Assembly (NCBI GenBank): GCA_002305275.1
Contig: DBQO01000022.1
Location: 1-64,000 of the forward strand
DNA from: Bacteroidales bacterium UBA1392
GTDB lineage: Bacteria; Bacteroidota; Bacteroidia; Bacteroidales; UBA932
Reading direction: 5' to 3'
Length of the DNA stretch: 64,000 nucleotides
Made by a program: the position numbers and the translations under genes
Part shown: piece after piece, positions 52,569 to 60,279 of the stretch
Numbering within the stretch: position 1 is the stretch's first letter
How the letters are laid out: each line of letters starts with the position of its first letter
Notes under the pieces: model-generated
Databases searched by the model: none
Seen by the model: only the letters and a program-made list of their open reading frames with translations
What the model was told of the DNA's origin: nothing

Positions 52569-53189
52569 ATGAAACGTTCAGGCATACTCATACTCTCTCT
52601 CTTGCTTACTGCTCTATCTTGTGGTCCCAGAGCGGATATCCCTAAGAAACAGATGATAGAGATATATTATGAGATCTCTCTTCTCGACAGCTATGTTGAC
52701 CATAATCCGGAAATGAGGGCACAGAGTGATTCAATGAAGGTTTATGCTCCTTTACTTGACAAGTATGGCTATACTGAAGAGGAGTTCATCAATTCCATCA
52801 ATTTTTATCTAGGGGATCCCGTGCGATTCCTAAAGATTATCGAAGCAGTTGAAACCAAGCTTAAGGAGCGCGAGCAATACCTCTCCGATCTGCAGCGAGC
52901 TGATGGAATTGAGGATGAAAGGATGATAGAAGAGGCAGTTGCTTTTGATGAGGGTGCGCCGGTAGAAGAGTATCCGGCCTTTGAAGCATCTGATACTTTG
53001 TCTCAAGAGAGCTCAGCTTGGGAGAGCCCTGTCATGGAGAGCCCTGTCAAGGATACTTTGCCGAATGACACCATAGTTCGAGAACTACCCGATACGAAAA
53101 ATCGTCGGATTACTACTCGCGAAAAGCGTGTGACCAGAGAGGAACTCATTGAACTGAGCAAAAAATTTAAGGAACAGAAAAGCAAATGA
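52569..53189 (+). CDS. DUF4296 lipoprotein
   Basis: The 206-residue product has a lipoprotein signal (MKRSGILILSLLLTALSC; lipidated Cys about 18). DUF4296 follows: PKKQMIEIYYEISLLDSYVD, then YGYTEEEFINSINFYLGDPV. The C-terminal half is acidic and contains a short repeat (ESPVMESPVKD) before a basic RRITTREKRVTREE segment. DUF4296 is a Bacteroidetes family without assigned function, anchored to the envelope. The next gene overlaps by 4 bases (ATGA). Confidence 0.85.
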   Translation: MKRSGILILSLLLTALSCGPRADIPKKQMIEIYYEISLLDSYVDHNPEMRAQSDSMKVYAPLLDKYGYTEEEFINSINFYLGDPVRFLKIIEAVETKLKEREQYLSDLQRADGIEDERMIEEAVAFDEGAPVEEYPAFEASDTLSQESSAWESPVMESPVKDTLPNDTIVRELPDTKNRRITTREKRVTREELIELSKKFKEQKSK

Positions 53190-54382
53190 TATATAGAGCC
53201 GACCATATTTTCCCCATTGAGGGAGAACCCATCATAAACGGATATGTAGAGATTGACGAAGAGGGTATCATTCTATCCTATGGTTCTTCGGATAGTCTGG
53301 ACGCACAAAGAAAAGCATCTGCAGAATATCTTGAGGGCATACTGATCCCCGGATTTGCCAATGCCCACTGCCATGTCGAACTCTCCCACATGAAGGGTCT
53401 TTTCCGTCAGGGTACGGGAATGGATGGATTTATCCAACAAATCAACGCACTGCGTCTGACGGTAAACCGGGAAGAACGTATTGCCGCTCTAACGGAACAA
53501 ATGGAACAGATGTATGAAGCCGGTGTTTCGGTTATGGGAGATATCAGCAACTGCGACGAGAGCTTCGAATGTAAGGCCTCCTCACCCATTTACACCCGCA
53601 CCTATTTGGAAGTGTTCGGTACGGAACCGGAAGATGCTCCGCAGATACTCGCCGAAGCACTCCAACTACAAGAGAAAGCTACAAGGATGGAACTGGACGC
53701 TGCCCCTACCCCCCACTCTCCCTATACAATGAGCCCTTTGCTCAATCGCCTCTCTGCTGTGGAGGGACTCAAGTCCGGATATCTCTCCTACCATAACCAG
53801 GAGAGTGACCAGGAGGAGGATATGATCAGATACGGCACCGGAGAACTAGCAGAAGATTATAAAGCGCGTGGCAGCTCAATGCCTCCGGTAACCGGTGAAT
53901 CGGCACTAAAATATTTTCTTGACAATCTGCAGAAAGAGATTAAAGCACCTATAGAGGGACGTTTGTTGCTGGTTCATAATACGGTTACCGATCAGGAGAG
54001 CATCGATGAAGCTCTAAAGGTACTGAAAAGCCCCTACTGGGCAATTTGTCCTCTTTCCAATATATTCATACACAGGATGTTACCTCCGCTGGACCTTTTG
54101 AGGGAGAACAACCTGACCATCTGTGTCGGTACAGATAGCTTATCGAGCAACCTGCAACTATCAATGATAGAGGAAATCCGTTGCATTCAAGAGTACTATC
54201 CTCACATACCGCTTGAGGAGATATTGAGATGGTGCTGCCTCAACGGCGCTTGCGCTGTGGGTGCAGAAGAGCGCTTCGGATCATTCAGACCCGGCAAAAA
54301 GCCTGGCATAGTTCTTATTGACAATGTAGATTATAAGCGGATGATGCTCACTAAAGAGAGCAAATCCAGGAGAATAATGTAA
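53186..54382 (+). CDS. Amidohydrolase-family deaminase (possible aminofutalosine deaminase)
   Basis: A 398-residue metal-dependent hydrolase of the chlorohydrolase/cytosine-deaminase type. Metal ligands are visible in NAHCHVELSHMKG (HxH, about 55), TPHSPYT (about 172), SYHNQESDQEE (about 199) and VGTDSLSSN (about 312). Members deaminate nucleosides or guanine-like compounds, and Bacteroidetes relatives beside UbiA/MqnP genes suggest 6-amino-6-deoxyfutalosine as a candidate substrate. That is inference; the prenyltransferase is 5 kb away. It starts within the lipoprotein stop. Confidence 0.78.
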   Translation: MIYRADHIFPIEGEPIINGYVEIDEEGIILSYGSSDSLDAQRKASAEYLEGILIPGFANAHCHVELSHMKGLFRQGTGMDGFIQQINALRLTVNREERIAALTEQMEQMYEAGVSVMGDISNCDESFECKASSPIYTRTYLEVFGTEPEDAPQILAEALQLQEKATRMELDAAPTPHSPYTMSPLLNRLSAVEGLKSGYLSYHNQESDQEEDMIRYGTGELAEDYKARGSSMPPVTGESALKYFLDNLQKEIKAPIEGRLLLVHNTVTDQESIDEALKVLKSPYWAICPLSNIFIHRMLPPLDLLRENNLTICVGTDSLSSNLQLSMIEEIRCIQEYYPHIPLEEILRWCCLNGACAVGAEERFGSFRPGKKPGIVLIDNVDYKRMMLTKESKSRRIM

Positions 54383-54391
54383 TCACTAATT

Positions 54392-55168
54392 ATGGCGATA
54401 TATTTTAACACAATAGTTTTCGGACCGATCAGGAGCAGACGACTCGGCAGTTCACTTGGAGTCAACCTTCTCCCTCTTAAGGGAAAGTTATGCTCTTTTG
54501 ACTGTGTCTACTGCGAGTGCGGATGGAATGCGGATGGACGATCGGATAATAAGATTCCTACAGTGGAGCAGGTGCGGGAAGCACTTAAAAATAAATTGGA
54601 AGAGTGCCACCGGGACAATATTCCGGTGGATTCCATAACATTTTCCGGTAATGGAGAGCCTACCATTCATCCCAATTTTCCTGAGATCATAGATTACACT
54701 ATAGCCCTTAGAAATAAGTTTTTCCCGAAAGCAGCTATCTCAGTACTTTCAAACGCGACAATGCTTGGGAGACCTGGGATAAAGGAGGCGCTACGAAAAG
54801 TGGATAATCCCATCCTCAAACTTGACGGCGTGGATGAGGCTTATGTCAGGCTAATCGACCGTCCCCAAAATCCTGATTATAGCATTAGCGAAGTAATTTC
54901 GCAGCTGGAGTGGTTTGAGGGGAATTTTATATTGCAGACTATGTTTTTACGGGGAGTGGTGGATGGTGTGGAGGTGGATTCGATGAGGAGCGACTTGCTT
55001 GAAGGATGGCAGAAAATGGTCCTGGCACTGCGTCCCCGCGAGGTTATGTTATATACTCTTGATCGTGAGCCGCCTCTTTCTACATTGAAGAAGGTGTCGG
55101 TAAAGGAGATGGAGCAAGCAGCCGAACCTCTGGAAAAAGCGGGAATAAAGATCCGTATTAGCGGATAA
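54392..55168 (+). CDS. Radical SAM protein (COG0731-like)
   Basis: The 258-residue enzyme carries the 4Fe-4S motif LCSFDCVYCECGW (CxxxCxxC) near residue 33, preceded by FGPIRSRRLGSSLGVNLLP, a hallmark of the COG0731 group related to wyosine synthase TYW1. ITFSGNGEPTIHPNF (about 88) is the SAM-binding GE-motif. The reaction is unknown in bacteria. It follows the amidohydrolase by 9 bases. Confidence 0.85.
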   Translation: MAIYFNTIVFGPIRSRRLGSSLGVNLLPLKGKLCSFDCVYCECGWNADGRSDNKIPTVEQVREALKNKLEECHRDNIPVDSITFSGNGEPTIHPNFPEIIDYTIALRNKFFPKAAISVLSNATMLGRPGIKEALRKVDNPILKLDGVDEAYVRLIDRPQNPDYSISEVISQLEWFEGNFILQTMFLRGVVDGVEVDSMRSDLLEGWQKMVLALRPREVMLYTLDREPPLSTLKKVSVKEMEQAAEPLEKAGIKIRISG

Positions 55169-55249
55169 GGGGTGGGGAGCGTAGAAAATTTTTATTTTTT
55201 CGAAGCCGTGTTATTTGAATATTAACTGAAGGAACTAAAAATAAACAAT

Positions 55250-55702
55250 ATGAGAGTAGTAATACAAAGAGTATCTTCTTCGAGTGTCACTATCAGCGGT
55301 AAAGTAGTAGCTGCCATAGGTAGCGGCATGATGGTACTTGTGGGCTTTGAAGAGGCGGATGCAGAGGAAGATATCGATTGGATGTGCAGAAAAATTGCGG
55401 CCTTGCGAATTTTTGACGATGAAAATGGAGTTATGAACCTTTCCGTGACCGATACCGGCGGTGAAGTGCTGGTAGTAAGCCAGTTTACGCTTTTCGCCTC
55501 TACAAAGAAAGGCAACCGTCCCTCCTATATTTTTGCAGCCAAGCCTGAAACTGCCATTCCTCTATACGAAAAGTTTAAGAAAGTCCTCTCCGAAAGCATC
55601 GGTAAAGAGGTAAAGTGTGGCGAATTCGGAGCAGAGATGGAGATTGCTTTGGTGAATGATGGCCCTGTAACCATAATTATTGATAGCAAAAACCGATATT
55701 AA
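55250..55702 (+). CDS. dtd: D-aminoacyl-tRNA deacylase
   Basis: Hydrolyses D-aminoacyl-tRNAs and mischarged Gly-tRNAAla. The 150-residue protein starts MRVVIQRVSSSSVTISG and contains VVSQFTLFASTKKGNRP (active-site SQFTLF) and NDGPVTIIID near the C-terminus (the Gly-cisPro motif). No typical -33/-7 promoter is seen in the 81-base gap upstream. deoC starts 7 bases after its stop. Confidence 0.95.
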   Translation: MRVVIQRVSSSSVTISGKVVAAIGSGMMVLVGFEEADAEEDIDWMCRKIAALRIFDDENGVMNLSVTDTGGEVLVVSQFTLFASTKKGNRPSYIFAAKPETAIPLYEKFKKVLSESIGKEVKCGEFGAEMEIALVNDGPVTIIIDSKNRY

Positions 55703-55709
55703 AAGTGAT

Positions 55710-56495
55710 ATGAAAGAGATTTACAAAAATATTCTCGGGATGATCGACCTGACATCTCTCAATGCTACCGATACTCCGGCATCAGTACGAGCTATGGTAG
55801 ACAAAGTAAACAATTTCAACAATGTTTTCCCGGACTATCCAAAGCCCGCTTCTATATGCGTTTACCCCAATTTTGCCGGAATAATAGCCGCCACACGCAG
55901 AAGCAGGGATATTCGTATCACAGTAGTCGGAGGCTCTTTTCCGGCATCCCAGAGTCCTCTGAAAGTCAAGTTGCTTGAGTGTACCGAAGCGGTGACCGAC
56001 GGAGCGGACGAGGTGGATATAGTCCTTGCTCTCAACTCATTTCTTGACAATCGTCCGGAAGAGGCTTCGAGAGAGATTTACGAGATAAACAAGGCCATAA
56101 AGGCGATAAACTCCGATGTCCATCTCAAGGTAATTCTCGAGACAGGTGTCCTAAAAGATGCCGGTCTGATAGAGCAGGCATCAATGCTCGCAATGGAGGC
56201 CGGAGCTGACTTCATCAAGACGTCTACCGGCAAAATCACACCGGCGGCTACTCCGGAGGCAGCCCGGGTGATGTGTCAGGCCATTGCAAAGTATTACGCC
56301 AAGACAGGAAGAAAAGTTGGCTTTAAGCCAGCCGGTGGTATCTCCACGCCCGAAGAGGCGCTCGTATATTACAATATTGTGAGCGATACTCTCGGCACCA
56401 AATGGCTAACTCCCGCGCTTTTCCGTTTTGGAGCAAGCAGGATGGCGAACAATATCCTTTCGGCACTGGAGGAAAGGGAGATAAAATATTTTTAG
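55710..56495 (+). CDS. deoC: Deoxyribose-phosphate aldolase
   Basis: Cleaves 2-deoxyribose 5-phosphate to acetaldehyde and glyceraldehyde 3-phosphate in deoxynucleoside catabolism. The class I TIM-barrel protein is 261 residues from the ATG at 55710; a TTG at 55680 lies within dtd and is unlikely. DEVDIVLALNSFLDN, VHLKVILETGVLKD and GADFIKTSTGKITPAAT (Schiff-base lysine) are conserved. Its stop overlaps the convergent dehydrogenase stop in TTAG. Confidence 0.94.
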   Translation: MKEIYKNILGMIDLTSLNATDTPASVRAMVDKVNNFNNVFPDYPKPASICVYPNFAGIIAATRRSRDIRITVVGGSFPASQSPLKVKLLECTEAVTDGADEVDIVLALNSFLDNRPEEASREIYEINKAIKAINSDVHLKVILETGVLKDAGLIEQASMLAMEAGADFIKTSTGKITPAATPEAARVMCQAIAKYYAKTGRKVGFKPAGGISTPEEALVYYNIVSDTLGTKWLTPALFRFGASRMANNILSALEEREIKYF

Positions 56496-57427
56496 AGAGC
56501 CTTTATATTGTCGGCAATCTTAGCCACAAGCAACTCTCTGGCCTCTTTACTGGCCCAACCGATATGAGGGGTAAGCAGCAGTTTATCCCTCTTTTTCATT
56601 GTAAGATAAGGATGATCGGCCGGCAGAGGCTCTGTTGTAAAGACATCCACGGCAGCACCTGCGATCACTCCTTCATCCAGAGCTTCCGCCAGGTCGGCCT
56701 CATTGATGATGCCGCCGCGCCCCATATTGACTATATATCCCCCCGGATTCATAGCCTCCAGCTCTTTGCGGGTTATCAACCCTTTTGTGCGTTCGTTTAG
56801 AGGTGCGTGTATCGTGATTATATCGCTCTCAGCGAGTAATTGTTTCAGCTCTTTTGCAGGATAGACATTGCAATGTGCTTTCCCCGATGTAGGGTAATAG
56901 GATATCTCCATACCGAAGACTTCGGCTATCCGGGCAACCCTGGAGCCGATATTGCCAAGACCGATGATACCCAGACGTTTGCCTTTGATCTCATAAAAGG
57001 GAGTTGTCACATCGGTAAAAGATCCGGCAGCACTATAATGGCCGCTTTTAACCGCTTCATCAAAGTAGGGAGCCTTTCCCACCAGGTTGAGAATGTGCAT
57101 AAAGGTTACCTGTGCCACACTTTCAGTGGAATAATTGACAGCATTTCGAACCGGAATTTGTTTTGAAGCAGCGTAGGCCAAATCCACATTGTTCATGCCC
57201 GTAGCAGCCACACAGATAAGTTTCAGGGCCGGGTTGGAATCTATCTCCTTCTGTCCCACCCAGACTTTATTGGTAATTACAACATCATATCCTTTAATAC
57301 GTTCCACCACCTCGTCAGGGGCTGTTGAAGAGTAGGTCGTCAATTCTCCGAGAGATGAGATTGGCCGGAGGGAGACATCCTCACCTACGGTAGCCGAGTC
57401 TAGAAAAACTATCTTCATTTTCTTCAT
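56492..57427 (-). CDS. D-2-hydroxyacid dehydrogenase (glycerate dehydrogenase-like)
   Basis: A 311-residue NAD-dependent oxidoreductase. LGIIGLGNIGSRVARIAEVF (about 150) is the Rossmann GxGxxG. TIHAPLNERTKGLI, NMGRGGIINEADLAEAL (catalytic Arg) and LTPHIGWASKEARELL (His) are the family's catalytic blocks. It reduces a 2-keto acid such as hydroxypyruvate; the exact substrate is open. ATGs at 57427 and 57418 are both possible. Confidence 0.9.
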   Translation of the reverse strand: MKKMKIVFLDSATVGEDVSLRPISSLGELTTYSSTAPDEVVERIKGYDVVITNKVWVGQKEIDSNPALKLICVAATGMNNVDLAYAASKQIPVRNAVNYSTESVAQVTFMHILNLVGKAPYFDEAVKSGHYSAAGSFTDVTTPFYEIKGKRLGIIGLGNIGSRVARIAEVFGMEISYYPTSGKAHCNVYPAKELKQLLAESDIITIHAPLNERTKGLITRKELEAMNPGGYIVNMGRGGIINEADLAEALDEGVIAGAAVDVFTTEPLPADHPYLTMKKRDKLLLTPHIGWASKEARELLVAKIADNIKAL

Positions 57428-57499
57428 TTCCTCAAGTTTTGATACGGTTACAAAAATAACAAATTATTATTGCTAACTTTGCGTGATTTTGATAAAACT

Positions 57500-58309
57500 A
57501 TGGACAAAGTGAGAACAAAGAAATTTTATACCGGCAAAACAGCTCTTGTTACAGGTGCCGGATCCGGTATCGGAGAGGCTATTTCCTGTAATATGGCTAA
57601 AAATGGCGCAAATGTGATTGTTACAGGCCTGGGTATGGAAGAGCTGGAGAGGGTATGTGAAATATGTCGCGGTTATGGCGTGAAAGCGTGGCCTTTCGAA
57701 TTCAATCTTGAAAAGAGGGAAACCATAGATGATCTGGTTTCATTTATGGAAAAGGAAGAGCTAAAACCGGAAGTAATAGTATTCAACGCGGGAATCTCTC
57801 AGAGAGCGCTCGCACTCGACACCGATTTTTCGGTAGACCTCAAACTGATGGATATAAACTACCTCGGTTCAGTCTATATGACTAAAAAACTTGCTCCGAT
57901 GCTAAAAGCAGCCAAATGCACGCACATTGGTGTCAATACCTCCATTTCCGGACTCTTCGGATTTCCGCTAAGATCGGCATACTGTGCATCTAAAAGGGCT
58001 TTATTCGGTTTTTTCGAGTCCCTGGACCTGGAGAACGACAATATCAAAGTTACATTTATAATTCCCGGACGCGTCAATACCCAGATCAGCAAAAGCGCCA
58101 TTTTGGCTGATGGCAAGCCTTACGCCAAAATGGATCCGGGTCAGGCTAATGGTATGAATGTGGACCGCTGCGGTAAGATCGCAGTAAGGGCTATTGCAAA
58201 AGGAAGACACAGGAAACTCATTGGAGGCATCGAATTGCTGATGGCCTACATATACAAATATACACCGTGGCTCTACTGGAAACTGGCCAAAAAAGTTTCC
58301 GCCACCTGA
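57500..58309 (+). CDS. Short-chain dehydrogenase/reductase
   Basis: The 269-residue Rossmann protein has ALVTGAGSGIGEAISCNMAK (TGxxxGIG), FNAGISQRA, an active-site Ser in NTSISGLFG, and YCASKRALFGFFE (YxxxK). The C-terminal segment (LLMAYIYKYTPWLYWKLAKK) is hydrophobic and may contact the membrane, seen in SDRs acting on lipids. I start it at the ATG at 57500, because TAACTTTG (57474-57481) just upstream looks like its -7 box. The VOC gene follows after 14 bases. Confidence 0.87.
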   Translation: MDKVRTKKFYTGKTALVTGAGSGIGEAISCNMAKNGANVIVTGLGMEELERVCEICRGYGVKAWPFEFNLEKRETIDDLVSFMEKEELKPEVIVFNAGISQRALALDTDFSVDLKLMDINYLGSVYMTKKLAPMLKAAKCTHIGVNTSISGLFGFPLRSAYCASKRALFGFFESLDLENDNIKVTFIIPGRVNTQISKSAILADGKPYAKMDPGQANGMNVDRCGKIAVRAIAKGRHRKLIGGIELLMAYIYKYTPWLYWKLAKKVSAT

Positions 58310-58323
58310 TACCCTTTAAAGAT

Positions 58324-59397
58324 ATGAAAGAAAGAGTAAAAGTAATTAGTGCAATCCAGCAAGTGGGCATTGGAGTGCCTGACGCACAGACCGCATGGAA
58401 GTGGTATATTGAACAATTCGGAATAGATATAAAGGTACTGGCAGCCGAAGGAGTAGCCGAGAGCATGTTGCCCTACACGGGAGGTAAACCTCAACCACGA
58501 TTTGCCATTCTGGCTCTCAACCTTCGTGGGGGCGGCGGATTTGAAATCTGGGAACCGCGAGGCAGGGAGCTTAACTGGCCCGCCTCTACCCCACTTCTGG
58601 GTGATACCGGTATTTTCATCTGCAAAGTAAAATGTCCCGACGTTCAACTGGCATACAACACCTATAAGTCAAGGGGACTTGACCTGCTGGGTGCTCCGTG
58701 CAAGTCATTTGCCGGACTGGAACACTTCTATATGAAAGACCCGTGGGGCAACATTTTCGAAATAGAGGAGGATTACTTTGAGTTTACGAAGGTCAAAGGC
58801 TCCATTACAGGTGGCTCAAACGGAGTTGTAATTGGAGTCTCCGACATGGAGAAATCCATCGATTTTTATGGAAAATTACTCGGCTATGACTGTAAGAGTG
58901 CTGACGAAAAAGGAGTTTTTGACGATCTGCAGGGAGTCCCGGGTTCGGAGCAGAAGTTGCGCCGCGTGATGTTGGAGCGTTCCCAACCCTTACAAGGTCC
59001 TTTCAGTGATGTACTCGGCACCACACATATAGAATTGGTGCAGTCGCTCGACCGTACCCCGACCAAACTCTATAAAGATCGTTTCTGGGGTGATCCGGGA
59101 TTTATCCACCTCTGCTTCGACGTGCGCAACATGGAAGCTATCCGTAAAGATAGCGAAGAGGCGGGACATCCATTTGTCTGTGATAGCGGATCGGCTTTCG
59201 GTATGGGTGAAGCCAATGGCCATTTTACCTACATCGAAGATCCTGACGGTACGTTGATTGAGTTTGTGGAGACCTATAAAGTGCCGATTCACAAGAAACT
59301 CGGCATATATCTCAACCTTGCCGGAAAAGATGACCGCAAGCCGCTACCAAGGATAATTACCAAAGCATTCAGATTTCTCAGGGCAAAGCCGGAGTAA
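58324..59397 (+). CDS. Two-domain VOC-superfamily protein
   Basis: The 357-residue protein contains two VOC (glyoxalase/dioxygenase) domains. The first opens ISAIQQVGIGVPDAQTAWKW and ends KDPWGNIFEIEEDYFEF (about 155). The second opens GGSNGVVIGVSDMEKSIDFY and ends IEDPDGTLIEFVETY (about 325). The conserved Glu in IFEIEED and LIEFVE are metal-ligand positions; THIELVQ is another. A long C-terminal tail is basic. No specific enzyme is recognised. It is probably cotranscribed with the SDR. The GTG start at 58267 lies inside the SDR and is rejected. Confidence 0.82.
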   Translation: MKERVKVISAIQQVGIGVPDAQTAWKWYIEQFGIDIKVLAAEGVAESMLPYTGGKPQPRFAILALNLRGGGGFEIWEPRGRELNWPASTPLLGDTGIFICKVKCPDVQLAYNTYKSRGLDLLGAPCKSFAGLEHFYMKDPWGNIFEIEEDYFEFTKVKGSITGGSNGVVIGVSDMEKSIDFYGKLLGYDCKSADEKGVFDDLQGVPGSEQKLRRVMLERSQPLQGPFSDVLGTTHIELVQSLDRTPTKLYKDRFWGDPGFIHLCFDVRNMEAIRKDSEEAGHPFVCDSGSAFGMGEANGHFTYIEDPDGTLIEFVETYKVPIHKKLGIYLNLAGKDDRKPLPRIITKAFRFLRAKPE

Positions 59398-59401
59398 TAC
59401 T

Positions 59402-60277
59402 CTATTGCAATAATAGAAGGTCAGCTACCACAAAAAGCATAAAGAGAAGTGATGCAATGCCGTTTGATGTAAAGAAAGCGGCATTGAGCCTTTTCAGATT
59501 TGTGGGAGATATGATTGCGTGCTGATAAACCAGCAACGCAAGAAATAGGCATGCACCTATTATAAAGAGCCAGCTGCCTGAAATAAGCCGGCCGAAAAGG
59601 GGTATCAAGATAAATAAAATAAGGTGTCCCGCCAGGGAAATCCGCATTGCTTTCACACGCCCGAACTTCTGAGGCACAGAGTGCAGCCCCAATTCACGAT
59701 CTATCTCTTCATCCGACAGAGAATAGAGGATATCAAAATGTGACGACCAGAGAAAAACAGCAAGCGAAAGCACAAGAATAGCCGGTGTGAAATAGCCTGT
59801 AATGGCCACGAAAGCAGCCGAAGGGGCAATGGCAAGGGCTATTCCGAGGACATAATGGCTAAACCAGGTATAGCGTTTCATATAACTATAACCAAGCAGT
59901 ACCGCCAATGCCGGGAATGCCAATATAAAAGAGAGCAGATTAATGCTTAAAGCAGTCAAAAGAAAGAGTATGGCATTGATTATCACAAATATGATGGCTT
60001 GCCGCGGAGAGATTTTCCCTGAAGGAATTTCCCTGGAGAGGGTTCTCGGATTACGGGCATCTATCTCCCTGTCGGCATAACGGTTGAATCCCATTGCGCT
60101 GTTGCGCGCAAAAAACATACAACCCACTATCTTTAAAAGGGTTAGCCACTCGAAATTTATTTCCGGTTCCCGAAGGGCAAGTACAAACCCAATCAACGCA
60201 AAAGGGAGCGCGAAGATGGTATGTGAAAATTTCACAAAGGATAAATAGTTGACAACCTTCTTATAAAAACCGTACAT
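59402..60277 (-). CDS. UbiA-family prenyltransferase (MqnP/4-hydroxybenzoate type)
   Basis: An inner-membrane enzyme of 291 residues with about eight helices. GFNRYADREIDARNPRT (about 62-78) is the first aspartate-rich motif, and ILYSLSDEEIDRELGLHSV (about 183-201) the second. NPRT and the form of the second motif fit the UbiA subgroup that includes MqnP of the futalosine menaquinone pathway, more than E. coli UbiA. It attaches a polyprenyl chain to an aromatic quinone precursor. Last gene of ftsY-pheT-ubiA, starting 2 bases after pheT. Confidence 0.87.
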   Translation of the reverse strand: MYGFYKKVVNYLSFVKFSHTIFALPFALIGFVLALREPEINFEWLTLLKIVGCMFFARNSAMGFNRYADREIDARNPRTLSREIPSGKISPRQAIIFVIINAILFLLTALSINLLSFILAFPALAVLLGYSYMKRYTWFSHYVLGIALAIAPSAAFVAITGYFTPAILVLSLAVFLWSSHFDILYSLSDEEIDRELGLHSVPQKFGRVKAMRISLAGHLILFILIPLFGRLISGSWLFIIGACLFLALLVYQHAIISPTNLKRLNAAFFTSNGIASLLFMLFVVADLLLLQ

Positions 60278-60279
60278 AA

